Below are positions 7,543 to 17,576 of a DNA stretch of 43,709 nucleotides, in pieces. The notes under the pieces are model-generated. The model was not told where the DNA came from, made no database searches, and saw nothing but the letters and a program-made list of their open reading frames with translations. The stretch covers positions 1-43,709 of the forward strand of contig NZ_PNBY01000061.1 of the NCBI RefSeq assembly GCF_005886875.1. Reading direction: 5' to 3'. A program made the position numbers and the translations under genes. Numbering within the stretch: position 1 is the stretch's first letter; the number at the start of each line of letters is the position of its first letter. The stretch is from Pseudoalteromonas aurantia (lineage in GTDB: Bacteria > Pseudomonadota > Gammaproteobacteria > Enterobacterales > Alteromonadaceae).

Positions 7543-9702
7543 ATGTTTGACCCTAAAACACTCTATTTTACCAGTGCGGTCATGATGGCCATGATGACAT
7601 TGCTAAACTTTTTGACTTGGCGTGCAAACAAGCATACGCCCGGTACCTTACTCTATATTTTTTACCCTATGGTATTATTTGCTGCTATCGTCGGCTTTTT
7701 TGTGCACAGTGATATTGAGTCGTGGCAAACTATTGGGATTGCCAATACTCTGCTCTTTGTCGCATCAATTATTCATTGTCTCGCTATATGTCAGTTTTTG
7801 AATTATCGAGGCTGGGAGCTTCGCTTATTTCTCATCATTACGGCTTTTTTACTCGCCGCCCTAGTCTACTTCAGTGCGGTCGATGATGATTTGCGCTATC
7901 GTATTTTTATCTCTGACTTACAACATATTTGTGAAGCAATATTTCTGCTTTACACCTTCTTTCGCTTTGCACGACCACTGTATCCCAATGGCACAATTGT
8001 TTACGGTATCGTTCTGACACTCGTTATGAGCGCTTTTATAGCCCGTACAGTCCTCATGGGTGAAGTAACCTCCTTTACTTTATTAGAAGATAATTGGTTT
8101 ATTATCACCTTATTCATGAACGGGGTTCTGGCACCTATTTTTTATGCCACGGGTATGGCGCTGCTGTGCAATGAGCGACGCGAATACCATCTAAACCAAT
8201 TAACTGACAAAGCCAAAAAAGACCTTGAGATCAGAGGCCTTTTTTTATCTACCATTAGTCATGAAATTCGTACGCCACTGAATGGTATCTTAGGAAGTGC
8301 ACAATTAGTACTTAACCGCACAACGAACCACCGGAATAAAGCCTACTGTGAAGCCATTATTAATTCAGCAGAATCCTTAAACTTACTCATAGATAAAGTA
8401 CTAGATTATGCCAGCTTAGACCAAAGCGATGAATCTCTTTATGAAGAAGATGTTGAATTGAAAAGCTGGCTCAATAACCTTTGTTTATTATTAAGCCCAC
8501 TGGCCGAACAAAAAAAACTCAGCTTCGAATTAATATACGAATTACCTGAACAAGCATGTTATTACTGTGATCAACAAAAACTGCGGCAAATCATCATCAA
8601 CCTCGTTGGTAATGCCATAAAGTTTACTGACAAGGGCTGTGTGAAGATCCGTGTTGAATTATTAGCTGAGCAGCATATGTCACATATGGTGCGATTTAGC
8701 GTGATTGACTCTGGTCCAGGTATTGATGAAGAAGACATCAGTAAACTCACCGAACCCTACGTGCAAAGTAGTGCAGGTAAAGTTAAAGGCGGCACAGGAC
8801 TTGGCCTTGCAATAACCAGCCGATTACTCGACAGACTCGATAGCCACCTTGATATTTTAAGTGAACTAAACAAGGGCAGCTCATTTAGCTTTGATATTCC
8901 TTTGGCTATCGGTGAATTGAGCCTTGTTGAACAACGTAATCATAATTCGGATTGCATCACTGGCTTGAATATTTTGCTAGTCGAGGATCTCGACCTTAAT
9001 CAAAAAATTGCCATTGAGTTTATGGCAACCGACGAACACAAAGTGAAACTCGCCACCAATGGGAGTAGCGCTTTGGAGTTATTGTCAGAGTTTCAATTCG
9101 ACGTGGTGTTACTTGATATGAACCTGCCGGATTTCACTGGCCAAGAAGTACTGCGCCGCCTGCAAACTATAGAACATAAGAACCAACGCACGCCGTTTCT
9201 TGCGTTTACAGCTAGTCTCAGCCCGGATGAAGTCAAAGAATATTTGGCTTTAGGGATCAAAGATATTGTCGGTAAGCCAATTAAACAAGAAAAGCTGCGC
9301 CAAGCACTTAACGATTCACAAACAGCACAAAAACCCAATATCAGCGTTGAATTAACCGACACACTCTATGATGAAACGGCTGTGAGCTTATTAAAGAATA
9401 GCTTCAGTGAAGATGAAGTGTCATCTATTTACAATGAGTTTGTACTTTCAGCACGGAATAAGCTAATTCATATTCAACAAATGCTCCCCCAAGACAATGA
9501 CCAATGCATTAGACAACTGCACCGCCAATCTAGCACAGCAATGCAACTTGGCTTTAATCGATATGGCCTACTGCTAAAAAAAATTGAGCGTCGCTTACTT
9601 GATAATAAATCCAGTGACAGTGAGTTAACGCAAGCGATGGCATTGTGGCAACAAAGCCTAGAAGCCTATTTAGATTATGTGCGTAAAAACACGCTTCGCT
9701 AA
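7543..9702 (+). CDS. Membrane hybrid sensor histidine kinase (HisKA-HATPase-REC-degenerate Hpt)
   Basis: A 719-residue inner-membrane signalling kinase. About seven hydrophobic segments span residues 8-215. A HisKA domain has STISHEIRTPLNG with H240. The HATPase has N-box IIINLVGNAIKFTDKG, VIDSGPGID and GGTGLGLAI. A receiver (~485-605) carries VVLLDMNLPDFTG with D525 and KPI. The C-terminal ~100 residues look like an Hpt domain: LHRQSSTAMQLGF has H660 and the downstream LG, but lacks the usual K-G after the histidine. The ligand is unknown. It follows the VpsT/CsgD-like gene and may act with it, although the missing receiver Asp in that protein argues against simple phosphotransfer. No strong SD precedes the ATG. 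Confidence 0.88.
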   Translation: MFDPKTLYFTSAVMMAMMTLLNFLTWRANKHTPGTLLYIFYPMVLFAAIVGFFVHSDIESWQTIGIANTLLFVASIIHCLAICQFLNYRGWELRLFLIITAFLLAALVYFSAVDDDLRYRIFISDLQHICEAIFLLYTFFRFARPLYPNGTIVYGIVLTLVMSAFIARTVLMGEVTSFTLLEDNWFIITLFMNGVLAPIFYATGMALLCNERREYHLNQLTDKAKKDLEIRGLFLSTISHEIRTPLNGILGSAQLVLNRTTNHRNKAYCEAIINSAESLNLLIDKVLDYASLDQSDESLYEEDVELKSWLNNLCLLLSPLAEQKKLSFELIYELPEQACYYCDQQKLRQIIINLVGNAIKFTDKGCVKIRVELLAEQHMSHMVRFSVIDSGPGIDEEDISKLTEPYVQSSAGKVKGGTGLGLAITSRLLDRLDSHLDILSELNKGSSFSFDIPLAIGELSLVEQRNHNSDCITGLNILLVEDLDLNQKIAIEFMATDEHKVKLATNGSSALELLSEFQFDVVLLDMNLPDFTGQEVLRRLQTIEHKNQRTPFLAFTASLSPDEVKEYLALGIKDIVGKPIKQEKLRQALNDSQTAQKPNISVELTDTLYDETAVSLLKNSFSEDEVSSIYNEFVLSARNKLIHIQQMLPQDNDQCIRQLHRQSSTAMQLGFNRYGLLLKKIERRLLDNKSSDSELTQAMALWQQSLEAYLDYVRKNTLR

Positions 9703-9845
9703 CCCAACGATTGAACCGTTACTCGGCCGTTATTTATATATAGACGCGTAACGGGGTGGATCAGGCTATATTTTGTTCATCTGATTCATCATTTGTCGCG
9801 CATAGTCGACATCTTCGTCAAATTTCGTCATTCTCTAAAACTATA

Positions 9846-9870
9846 TGCTCTAATGCTCGATATTAGAGCA
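9846..9870. promoter_or_regulatory. Leader palindrome before the amidohydrolase gene
   Basis: Perfect 9-bp arms TGCTCTAAT / ATTAGAGCA with a 7-nt spacer, ending 27 nt before the chosen start codon at 9898. It could be an operator or an mRNA leader hairpin. No T-run follows, so it is not a terminator. Confidence 0.4.
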
Positions 9871-9897
9871 ACCAATAACCATAACATGGAAATCATG

Positions 9898-12800
9898 ATG
9901 GCATTTTTCAAAAAACCACTGACAGTAGCAATTAGCCTTGCTGTATTAGGCACTAGTGTGTCAAGTTTGGCTGAAGTCACAAATGCAACCATACCTGGCG
10001 CAGAACAAAGAAGTACTGAAAGCTGGGATGTACTTAATACACCAGGTGACAAGCAAACCATTACAATCGACACCAACCAAACTACCTGGAGTAACTTAGA
10101 TGTGAGTCCAGATGGCAAGCAGGTTGTATTTGATATGTTGGGCGATATTTATATCATGCCTATTACTGGTGGTAAGGCAACTATCGTTACCAATGACGTG
10201 GGTTGGAACATTCAGCCTAAATTCTCTCCTGACGGCAAAAAGATCGCTTTCATCTCTGATCGCGCCGGTGGTGATAATCTATGGGTCATGGATATTAATG
10301 GCGAAAACAAAAAACAAATATCAAAAGAAAGCCACAATATCGTACACAATCCAGCATGGGCACCTAATGGCCAATATATTGCAGTAAAACAGGGCCAAGT
10401 GACGGGAAGAACTATTCCGGGTGGGTCGATCCGTATGTATCACATCAGTGGTGGACAAGGTGTGACCGTTCGTGACCGATTGCATGGCGCTAAATCGCAA
10501 AAGAATGTCGCAGAGCCAGCCTTTTCCACTGATGGAACAAAAATTTACTACTCTGTTGATAGCACAGCAGGCGTCCGGTGGGAGTACAATAAAAATGCAC
10601 TAGGTAAAGTGTTTGAGATCCGCAGTTGGGATTTAGCCACTGGTGAAGAAGAAACTGTGATCCGAGGCTCGGGGGGAGCCATTCGCCCAACCCCCAGCCC
10701 AGATGGAAAATCAATCGCGTTTGTCAAACGCGTCGATAATGGAACAGCCATGGCCAGTGCGCTCTACATCAAAGACCTAGAATCTGGGATCGAGAGAGAA
10801 GTTTTCGCAGGCTTAGATCGCGATTTGCAGGAAGCAAATGGAGCACATGGTAATACACCTGCATTTGCTTATACGCCGGATGGCAAGTCTTTAATTTTTT
10901 GGGCTGGCGGGGTATTTCGCTCAGTTGATATACAGACCAAGCTTACCAAAGTGATCCCCACCCGAGTCGTCGCCGAAAAGCAAATGACACCTGCACTGCG
11001 TTTTGCTGTGGACGTTGCACCCGATAATTTCAAAGTCAAAATGGCACGTTGGTCTCAATTATCACCAGACGGGAAAACGGCTTTGTTTCAAGCCTTAGGG
11101 TATCTATACATCAAGGACATTGCTTCAGGTAAAGTAAATCGACTCACATCGCAAACAAATCACTTTGAGTTTTATCCGAGCTTTTCACGAGATGGGAAAT
11201 CAATTGTGTACACGACTTGGGATGATAACAAACTTGGCACCGTGCGAATTATTTCGGCAAGTGGGGGGAACAGCAAAGTCTTGACGAAGCAGCCTGGTCA
11301 CTATATTTCACCAAGCTTTTCTCCTAATGGACAACACATCTTATATAAAAAAGTCACTGGCGGCTATTTACTCAACGGTGATTGGTCCATGTCACCTGGT
11401 ATTTATCTCATTGATCGTGATGGTAAAGAGTCACGTCGTGTTATTAAATCAGGTGACAACCCACACTTTGGTGCCGCGCAAGACAGAATCTACTTTTCCG
11501 CTGCCAATGAAACACATCGCGAGCTCAAAAGCGTAGACCTCAGAGGTCAACAAGAGCGTAGTCACTTCAAAGGGGATTACATCTTTGATTTTAAAGTCTC
11601 TCCCAATGGCGAATATATTGCCTTCATTGAGCATTTCAATACTTTTGTCGCCCCATTTACCAGCACAGGTAAAACCCTGTCAATTAACAAGGGCACCAAA
11701 TCCTTCCCTGTAAAACAGGTTTCAAAATATTCTGGAGATTACTTAAATTGGCTTAGCGACAGCAGTGCGTTAACTTGGGCTTTCGGACCCACTCTTTATC
11801 AAAGAAAACTAACAGACACATTCGCATTTTTATCTGGCGATAACGGTGACCAAACGACCTTAACAGCGGACGGAATCGATCTAAGCTTTACACACAAAGC
11901 AGATAAGCCGCAAGGTGAGTTGGCGCTCATCGGCGGTACTGTTGTAACCATGCGTGACGCAGATAAGCAACAAGAAATGATTGAAAATGGAGTCATACTT
12001 ATTAAGGAAAATCGTATCATGGCGGTCGGAAAGCAAGGAGAGATCGACATACCCAAAACCGCAAAGATCGTCGATATAAAAGGAAAAACGGTTATACCCG
12101 GGTTAATTGATGCCCATGCACACGGCAGCTATGGCAGTTATGATCTGCAGCCCAAACAGAACTGGAATCAGTACTCTAATTTAAGTTTTGGGGTCACGAC
12201 CATACATGATCCATCCAATAATTCATCAGAAGTCTTTTCTATGGCTGAACTGGCAAAAGCCGGCCTAACCGTTGCACCGAGAATATATTCGGTTGGGCGT
12301 ATTTTATACGCTGGCCATGCACCTGGATATAAAACTCCAATCAGTAATTTAGCGGATGCCGAGTTTCATGTTAAGCGCTTAAAAGATGCTGGGGCCATTT
12401 CTGTCAAGAGCTACAATCACCCTCGTCGTGAAACGCGTCAACAAGTTCTAGAAGCTGCAAAAAATATGGAAATCATGGTGATGCCAGAAGGTGGCTCTAA
12501 ATTTCAACACAACATGAATATGATCGTTGATGGCCACACTGGGGTCGAACATGCCTTACCGATCCCACACATTTACTCTGATATAAAACAAATGTGGGGG
12601 CAAACTGATGTGGGCTTTACTCCCACTTTCGTCGTTGCCTATGGGGGTATCAAGGGCGAAGATTATTTTTATGAGCACACTAATGTTTGGGAAAACAAAC
12701 GGCTAATGAGCTTCGTACCAGATTATATCGTAAAGCCTCAATCAATTCGTCCAGGCCAAGCACCTGAGAGGCTTTATAATCATATTTTAACTGCGCAAGT

Positions 12801-13236
12801 TGCCAAACAGCTTCGTGACGAAGGAGTCACTGTGCATATTGGCGCGCATGGTCAAAGAGAAGGATTAGCTGCGCACTGGGAACTTTGGTCAATGGTACAA
12901 GGTGGCTTCAGCGCTTGGGAGGCATTGCGAAGTGGTACCATAGACGGCGCCAAATATTTGGGTATGGATCACGATATTGGCACAATTGAAAAAGGTAAAA
13001 TCGCGGATTTAGCCATTATTGAAGGCGACGTGTTAAATGACATCCGTCAGTCAGAACACGTTGCTTATACCGTGATTAATGGCCGTATTTATGATGCTGA
13101 AAGCATGAATGAAATTGGCAACTATGATCAAAAGCGCACGACGTTTTTCTTTGAGAATGGCTCAAAAACACAAATGCACCCGGCGACAGAAGCATATATG
13201 GAAACCAAAGCTCACCAATATCATTGGAAGCATTAA
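9898..13236 (+). CDS. Secreted TolB-type beta-propeller / amidohydrolase fusion protein
   Basis: A 1112-residue exported protein. A signal peptide (MAFFKKPLTVAISLAVLGTS, cleavage after SSLA) is followed by a region of about 600 residues with repeated PDGK-type blades (DVSPDGKQVVFD, SPDGKKIAFISD, SPDGKSIAFVKR and others), the TolB/WD40-like pattern. A C-terminal metal-dependent amidohydrolase follows: VIPGLIDAHAHGSYGSYD (HxH), GVEHALPIPH, VHIGAHGQREGLAAHWELWS and KGKIADLAIIEGD. This architecture is known in marine Bacteroidetes and gammaproteobacteria; substrates are mostly unknown, possibly cyclic amides or peptides. Three ATGs (9886, 9895, 9898) are possible; 9898 has GGA 7 nt upstream and gives the most typical signal peptide. 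It is monocistronic, with a strong terminator. Confidence 0.88.
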   Translation: MAFFKKPLTVAISLAVLGTSVSSLAEVTNATIPGAEQRSTESWDVLNTPGDKQTITIDTNQTTWSNLDVSPDGKQVVFDMLGDIYIMPITGGKATIVTNDVGWNIQPKFSPDGKKIAFISDRAGGDNLWVMDINGENKKQISKESHNIVHNPAWAPNGQYIAVKQGQVTGRTIPGGSIRMYHISGGQGVTVRDRLHGAKSQKNVAEPAFSTDGTKIYYSVDSTAGVRWEYNKNALGKVFEIRSWDLATGEEETVIRGSGGAIRPTPSPDGKSIAFVKRVDNGTAMASALYIKDLESGIEREVFAGLDRDLQEANGAHGNTPAFAYTPDGKSLIFWAGGVFRSVDIQTKLTKVIPTRVVAEKQMTPALRFAVDVAPDNFKVKMARWSQLSPDGKTALFQALGYLYIKDIASGKVNRLTSQTNHFEFYPSFSRDGKSIVYTTWDDNKLGTVRIISASGGNSKVLTKQPGHYISPSFSPNGQHILYKKVTGGYLLNGDWSMSPGIYLIDRDGKESRRVIKSGDNPHFGAAQDRIYFSAANETHRELKSVDLRGQQERSHFKGDYIFDFKVSPNGEYIAFIEHFNTFVAPFTSTGKTLSINKGTKSFPVKQVSKYSGDYLNWLSDSSALTWAFGPTLYQRKLTDTFAFLSGDNGDQTTLTADGIDLSFTHKADKPQGELALIGGTVVTMRDADKQQEMIENGVILIKENRIMAVGKQGEIDIPKTAKIVDIKGKTVIPGLIDAHAHGSYGSYDLQPKQNWNQYSNLSFGVTTIHDPSNNSSEVFSMAELAKAGLTVAPRIYSVGRILYAGHAPGYKTPISNLADAEFHVKRLKDAGAISVKSYNHPRRETRQQVLEAAKNMEIMVMPEGGSKFQHNMNMIVDGHTGVEHALPIPHIYSDIKQMWGQTDVGFTPTFVVAYGGIKGEDYFYEHTNVWENKRLMSFVPDYIVKPQSIRPGQAPERLYNHILTAQVAKQLRDEGVTVHIGAHGQREGLAAHWELWSMVQGGFSAWEALRSGTIDGAKYLGMDHDIGTIEKGKIADLAIIEGDVLNDIRQSEHVAYTVINGRIYDAESMNEIGNYDQKRTTFFFENGSKTQMHPATEAYMETKAHQYHWKH

Positions 13237-13250
13237 GCGCATTTAACCTC

Positions 13251-13280
13251 CACAGACCACCCAAGTGTGGTCTGTGTTTT
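13251..13280 (+). terminator. Intrinsic terminator after the amidohydrolase gene
   Basis: The 10-bp arms CACAGACCAC / GTGGTCTGTG with a 6-nt loop are followed by TTTT, 15 nt after the stop codon. The rest of the ~300-bp gap to the chemoreceptor gene shows only a 7-bp palindrome, CTGTTAT-TAC-ATAACAG (13331-13347), and no recognisable gene. Confidence 0.85.
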
Positions 13281-13538
13281 AATCATCTGTACAATTTCCA
13301 TTATTAATATCGCAAATTTTGTGTCATGTGCTGTTATTACATAACAGGGACGTCATTGAACACATTCAAGTCACTGAAAATAATTGATGGCTGACACTTT
13401 TCGGCCTTTGATCAATATACCAATCTTAGCCACTTCAAATTTAACTCTTTCACTAGACGTTGACTGGAACTGTTCTACACTTTTCAGCAAGGCTCTATTT
13501 TTGAATGGGCTAGCAATACTCAATACAGGGGGTGCTCA

Positions 13539-16500
13539 GTGGCAACTATTAGCATGATCTATCATTCATTAAACCTAACTAAAAAGCTTGTGTTCGCATT
13601 TTTACTCGTTGCACTGGTACCTATCGGGATCATCATTTCCATCGCTTTGATCCAAGCATCGAATGCACTTCAAAAGCAAGCATATTCGCAACTGGCCGCA
13701 GTGGGTGAGATAAAAAAAAGTTCGGTTACGCGTCACTTTAATGCAATTCAGAGTAAAATGAATGCCACCGCGCACAATCCCTATGCTCAGTCAGCGGCTT
13801 ACGAATTTATTAACGCCTTTAATCAGATTGGGGGAATTCCTAGTGCACCAGAGAATTTAAGGGCTTTTTATCGAGATGAGTTTGGGGCGAAGTTTGCAGC
13901 AGAAAACCCACATATCGGGTCGCCGGGTGATTTAATCACTAGGATCAGCGAAAGAGGGCTTGAATTACAGGCTCGCTACATCTCTGATAACCCCAATGGG
14001 CTCGGCGAAAAAGGCCAATTACTCACGACTGATCATCTCGATGCATACGATTTAAGTCATATGAAATACCATCATTACTTTCAAAAAATTAATGAAATAA
14101 ACTTTTTTTACGATGTATTCATCGTCGACAATGACACCGGTAATATTGTTTACTCCGTCTTCAAAGAGCTCGACTATGCCACCTCATTGTTAACCGGCCC
14201 TTATGCAGAAAGCAACATTGCGAAAGTATTCAAACAAGCTCGGAAGCTTTCCTCCTCAGAAGAATTTGTCTTTGTTGACTACGAAAAATATATGCCATCT
14301 TACAATGCTCCGGCCAGTTTTATCGCTTCCCCTTTAGTTTATAACGGCAATGCCATTGCAACTTTGATATTCCAATTGTCAATTGATCACCTCAATCTCA
14401 TTATGACAGAACGCGAGGGCTTAGGTGAAAGTGGCGAAACCTATCTAGTTGGTGCCGATGGCCTAATGCGTTCTGACTCTTACTTAGATCCGGTTAACTA
14501 TTCCGTCATAAACTCATTTAAATACCCAAAGAAAGGCACCATCGAAACCGAGGCATTTAAAAGGGCCATCGCAGGTGAAAAAGGCCAGAAACTGGTGATT
14601 GATTACAATGGTCAACCTGTTTTATCAGCATTTATGCCCATTAACGTGCTCGGCGCGAAGTGGGCTCTGATGGCCGAGATAGATGAAAAAGAAGCTTTCA
14701 CAGCAATTTCGAATCTGCAAAGCCTATTGGCCATTATTTTAATTATTGCCATCATTGCCATCATTTTCATCGCCTTCTTATTTGCCAGTACCTTAACGAA
14801 ACCGGCTCATTCTCTGGTCAATACGATGCGCCGAGTAGAGCAAGAAGGTGACTTTTCTATTCGAGCTCCAATTGCATCCAAAGATGAAATTGGTCAGTCG
14901 GCTCACGCATTTAACTCTTTATTAGATGAATTACAACAATCAATCTCTGAAACCAACTTAGTGATGGACGAAATAGCGTCAGGTTGCTTTTCTAAACGGA
15001 TCAAAGCTCAATGTAAAGGAGAGTTGGCCACACTCAAAGAATCGACTAATAACTGTGCTGATAGCCTAGATATTGCTATTACTGAAATCAATCAAAGTGT
15101 CAAAGCCATGTCAATCGGTCAGTTTGACATTCAACTTAAAGCAGAAATGTCTGGCGATTTGGACAAATTAAAAAGCAACATCAATCAATCATTACAGTCG
15201 CTCGACAACACGATGAATGAAATTGTGGAGGTAATGGCAAATGTGGAGCATGGCGACTTTAAAAATCGTGTCACAATTGATGCTCAAGGTAGGCTGGGCC
15301 AATTGAAAGACAGTGTCAACAACTCAGTCGTCAGTGTTGCAGGTGCAATCAATGAAATCAGCTCTGTTATGGGCGCCATACGTGAGGGCGATTTTTCTCA
15401 ACGAGTCAGTGTCTCTCTAGAAGGGCAATTGAATGAACTGAAAGAGAACATCAATTTCAGTGTCGAAAATCTTGCAGAAATCATTCGTGATATCAGTACC
15501 GTCATGGCGGCAATGAGCAAAGGCGACTTCACTCAGAGCGTCGATTGCCCAGCCCAAGGCCAGTTAGGTGAACTTAAAAATGACGTGAACTCCTCTATTC
15601 AAGGCCTAAATCAAGCCGTTGGTGAAATCTCATCCGTTATGACAGCCATTAGCCATGGTCGCTTTGATCAAACCATTGACTCTCCCATGCTAGGGCAGTT
15701 AGACACACTAAAAACAGACATAAACCAATCAATTGGAAATTTAAATCAAGTCATCGATGAGTTGAGTTCTGTTATGGCTGCCATGTGTAAAGGCGATTTC
15801 AGCCTTAAGATAGAACTTTCATTACAAGGTCAACTACAACAGTTAAAAGAAGACGTCAACGGTTCAATCGAAACCATCTCAGAAGCCATCAGCGGAGTAA
15901 CGCATGTTTTAAGCGCCGTGTCTCAGGGTAATTTAACTGACACCATCTCCGGTAACTACTTTGGGGTATTTTCTGCGTTACAACACGATGTCAATAATAC
16001 CATTAGTAAGCTCACTGAAGTGATTGAAGGGATCAAACTCTCCGCGAATCATGTTTCACAAAGTGCCTGTGAGATCGCGACCAGTAATACCGAGATCAGT
16101 ACCCGAACTGAGGAGCAAGCAGCCAATTTAGAAGAAGCAAGCGCCAGCACTGGTCATATATTAAGTGAGATAACCGCGGTGGCGAAACAATCAAGTAATG
16201 CAGTTGAGTTATCAGACAATGCACAAGATATTGCTCAGGAAGGTGGCACACTATCAAAAGATACCGTGATTGCCATTGAAGAAGTCAACAATGCCAGTAA
16301 AGATATCAACGAAATCGTCTCTGTTATTGACGCTTTAGCCTTTCAAACCAATTTGTTAGCACTCAACGCTGCGGTTGAAGCAGCACGAGCAGGTGAACAC
16401 GGTCGAGGATTTGCTGTGGTCGCTAATGAAGTCAGAGAACTCGCTGGTAGAAGCGCCGCTTCAGCGAAGCAAATCAAAAGTATCATCGCAAACAGCAATG

Positions 16501-16829
16501 AAAAAGTAGAACAAAGCACCGAAATGGCAAATAGCTCAGGTCACAAATTAGCGCAAATCGTAGACGCAGTTTCTCAAGTGAACGGAACCATCGTCAAAAT
16601 CAATCAATCGACCATGACACAACAACAAGCGATCACCGAAGTCGATTTGGTGGTACAGCGCTTAACTGATTTAATTCAAAAAAATTCCGCTATTACCGAA
16701 GAAACGATGGCAGCGGCAAAACAAATGGCGGACCAAGCCAACGAAATGCGCCGCTTACTTGGTTATTTTACATTGCAAGAGTCCGAAGTGAGTGGCCTCC
16801 AACGACTGACTCATCATACGGCGAATTAA
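13539..16829 (+). CDS. Methyl-accepting chemotaxis protein with a poly-HAMP-like array
   Basis: A 1096-residue transmembrane chemoreceptor. TM1 is ~17-39. A large periplasmic Cache-type sensor (~40-390) includes [21 protein letters not shown]2 is ~391-416, with a canonical HAMP at ~417-470. Eight tandem ~45-residue HAMP-like units (473-831) follow, then the cytoplasmic signalling domain with hairpin tip [20 protein letters not shown] near residue 940. There is no C-terminal CheR-docking pentapeptide. Most receptors of this class are 540-680 residues; the repeats explain the extra length. The start is GTG at 13539, with AGGGGG 6 nt upstream. The ligand is unknown. It relays to CheA/CheW, which are not encoded here. 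Its stop overlaps the tail of the omega-amidase pseudogene on the other strand. Confidence 0.92.
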   Translation: MATISMIYHSLNLTKKLVFAFLLVALVPIGIIISIALIQASNALQKQAYSQLAAVGEIKKSSVTRHFNAIQSKMNATAHNPYAQSAAYEFINAFNQIGGIPSAPENLRAFYRDEFGAKFAAENPHIGSPGDLITRISERGLELQARYISDNPNGLGEKGQLLTTDHLDAYDLSHMKYHHYFQKINEINFFYDVFIVDNDTGNIVYSVFKELDYATSLLTGPYAESNIAKVFKQARKLSSSEEFVFVDYEKYMPSYNAPASFIASPLVYNGNAIATLIFQLSIDHLNLIMTEREGLGESGETYLVGADGLMRSDSYLDPVNYSVINSFKYPKKGTIETEAFKRAIAGEKGQKLVIDYNGQPVLSAFMPINVLGAKWALMAEIDEKEAFTAISNLQSLLAIILIIAIIAIIFIAFLFASTLTKPAHSLVNTMRRVEQEGDFSIRAPIASKDEIGQSAHAFNSLLDELQQSISETNLVMDEIASGCFSKRIKAQCKGELATLKESTNNCADSLDIAITEINQSVKAMSIGQFDIQLKAEMSGDLDKLKSNINQSLQSLDNTMNEIVEVMANVEHGDFKNRVTIDAQGRLGQLKDSVNNSVVSVAGAINEISSVMGAIREGDFSQRVSVSLEGQLNELKENINFSVENLAEIIRDISTVMAAMSKGDFTQSVDCPAQGQLGELKNDVNSSIQGLNQAVGEISSVMTAISHGRFDQTIDSPMLGQLDTLKTDINQSIGNLNQVIDELSSVMAAMCKGDFSLKIELSLQGQLQQLKEDVNGSIETISEAISGVTHVLSAVSQGNLTDTISGNYFGVFSALQHDVNNTISKLTEVIEGIKLSANHVSQSACEIATSNTEISTRTEEQAANLEEASASTGHILSEITAVAKQSSNAVELSDNAQDIAQEGGTLSKDTVIAIEEVNNASKDINEIVSVIDALAFQTNLLALNAAVEAARAGEHGRGFAVVANEVRELAGRSAASAKQIKSIIANSNEKVEQSTEMANSSGHKLAQIVDAVSQVNGTIVKINQSTMTQQQAITEVDLVVQRLTDLIQKNSAITEETMAAAKQMADQANEMRRLLGYFTLQESEVSGLQRLTHHTAN
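14955..16031 (+). repeat. Eight tandem ~135-bp units encoding HAMP-like repeats
   Basis: Inside the chemoreceptor gene, eight imperfect units (one of 44 codons, seven of 45) share the pattern [IL]-x-x-V-M-x-A-[IMV]-x-x-G-x-F, then G-x-L-x-x-L-K-x-[DN]-[IV]-N-x-S, ending in a short helix. They are diverged at DNA level but strictly periodic, fitting serial HAMP domains that pass conformational signals in the cytoplasm. In-register periodicity was checked by eye from 473 to 831. Confidence 0.85.
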
Positions 16830-17541
16830 CGCAGTATAAACTCATCGGCATCTAAATGAGCCGGGAAACCAGCTCGGAATTCATCCAAAGTGTTTTGCGC
16901 AATTGAACAATGTCAACACAAGCCTGATCATCAGGTGATTGCACTAGCGGCTCACCTTTAACATCATAGGCAGCGGTACCACCATTGTGTACAACTTCTT
17001 TCCCATCAGTGCCAATGCGATTACAAGCGAGTACATAACACTGATTTCCTATTGCTCTGGCCATCAACAAGGTGTCCCAGACATGTCGTCTGGCAGCTGA
17101 CCAATTAGCGACATTACCCATGACATCATAATCATTATGGTTTCGCTGAAAAACAGGAAATCGTAAAGCGTAGCACACTTGTGGTAACAACCTGAACTCA
17201 CCAAGGGTAAATATCGCTTTGGCTTGCCCTGCCTCGACATACTCACCTTCATTGCCAAGTCGAAACAAATGTCTTTTATCATCATATGATATGGTGCCAT
17301 CTGGGCGTTCCCAGTAAAAGCGGTTAACTTGTTTTGCGCCTTGCTTTACCAATACAGATCCCGCAATAACCGCCTGAAAACGCTGAGCAGTGGTAATAAG
17401 CCCTTGTAAAATAGAACCTGACTAAGCTTCAACAACAGCTAAATCAACCGGGTGAATGAGATCGCTCAAGTGCTTGGTTAATAACGTGCCTAGCTGGGTA
17501 AAACTAAGTTCTGGCTGTAACCAAGCAATGTCTTGCTGCAT
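16826..17541 (-). pseudogene. Broken omega-amidase (YafV/MtnU-type nitrilase)
   Basis: Degraded nitrilase-family amidase. An open frame from 17352 to 16852 keeps the core: YDDKRHLF (catalytic Lys), VCYALRFPVF (catalytic Cys, with the usual Asp changed to Ala), and NRIGTDG. Upstream, frame-matched MQQDIAWLQPELSF..DLAVVEA runs into a TAG at 17422-17424. Compared with recalled E. coli YafV, roughly 17 residues around the LPEMF catalytic-glutamate motif are missing there. At the 3' end the frame ends early, while another frame continues as LDEFRAGFPAHLDADEF to a stop at 16826-16828, a clear frameshift. The family converts alpha-ketoglutaramate (from glutamine transamination) to 2-oxoglutarate; it would have partnered the adjacent MtnE-like aminotransferase. 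It is almost certainly non-functional. Confidence 0.85.
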
Positions 17542-17576
17542 TCATGCCACGCATAATTGCGAGCTGCCATTAGGTG

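Noticed and set aside
9716..9754. Inverted repeat CCGTTAC/GTAACGG after the hybrid kinase gene as a terminator
   Set aside because: The loop is 25 nt and no T-run follows, so it is not convincing as an intrinsic terminator.
13331..13347. Palindrome CTGTTAT-TAC-ATAACAG as an operator for the chemoreceptor gene
   Set aside because: It is about 190 bp before the start, short and AT-rich, with no promoter element recognised near it. Noted but not called as a feature.
16852..17352. A 166-codon open frame that could be annotated as an intact carbon-nitrogen hydrolase
   Set aside because: It lacks the N-terminal third with the catalytic Glu, and its C-terminus is out of frame with the conserved ending. 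It is the middle of a pseudogene.
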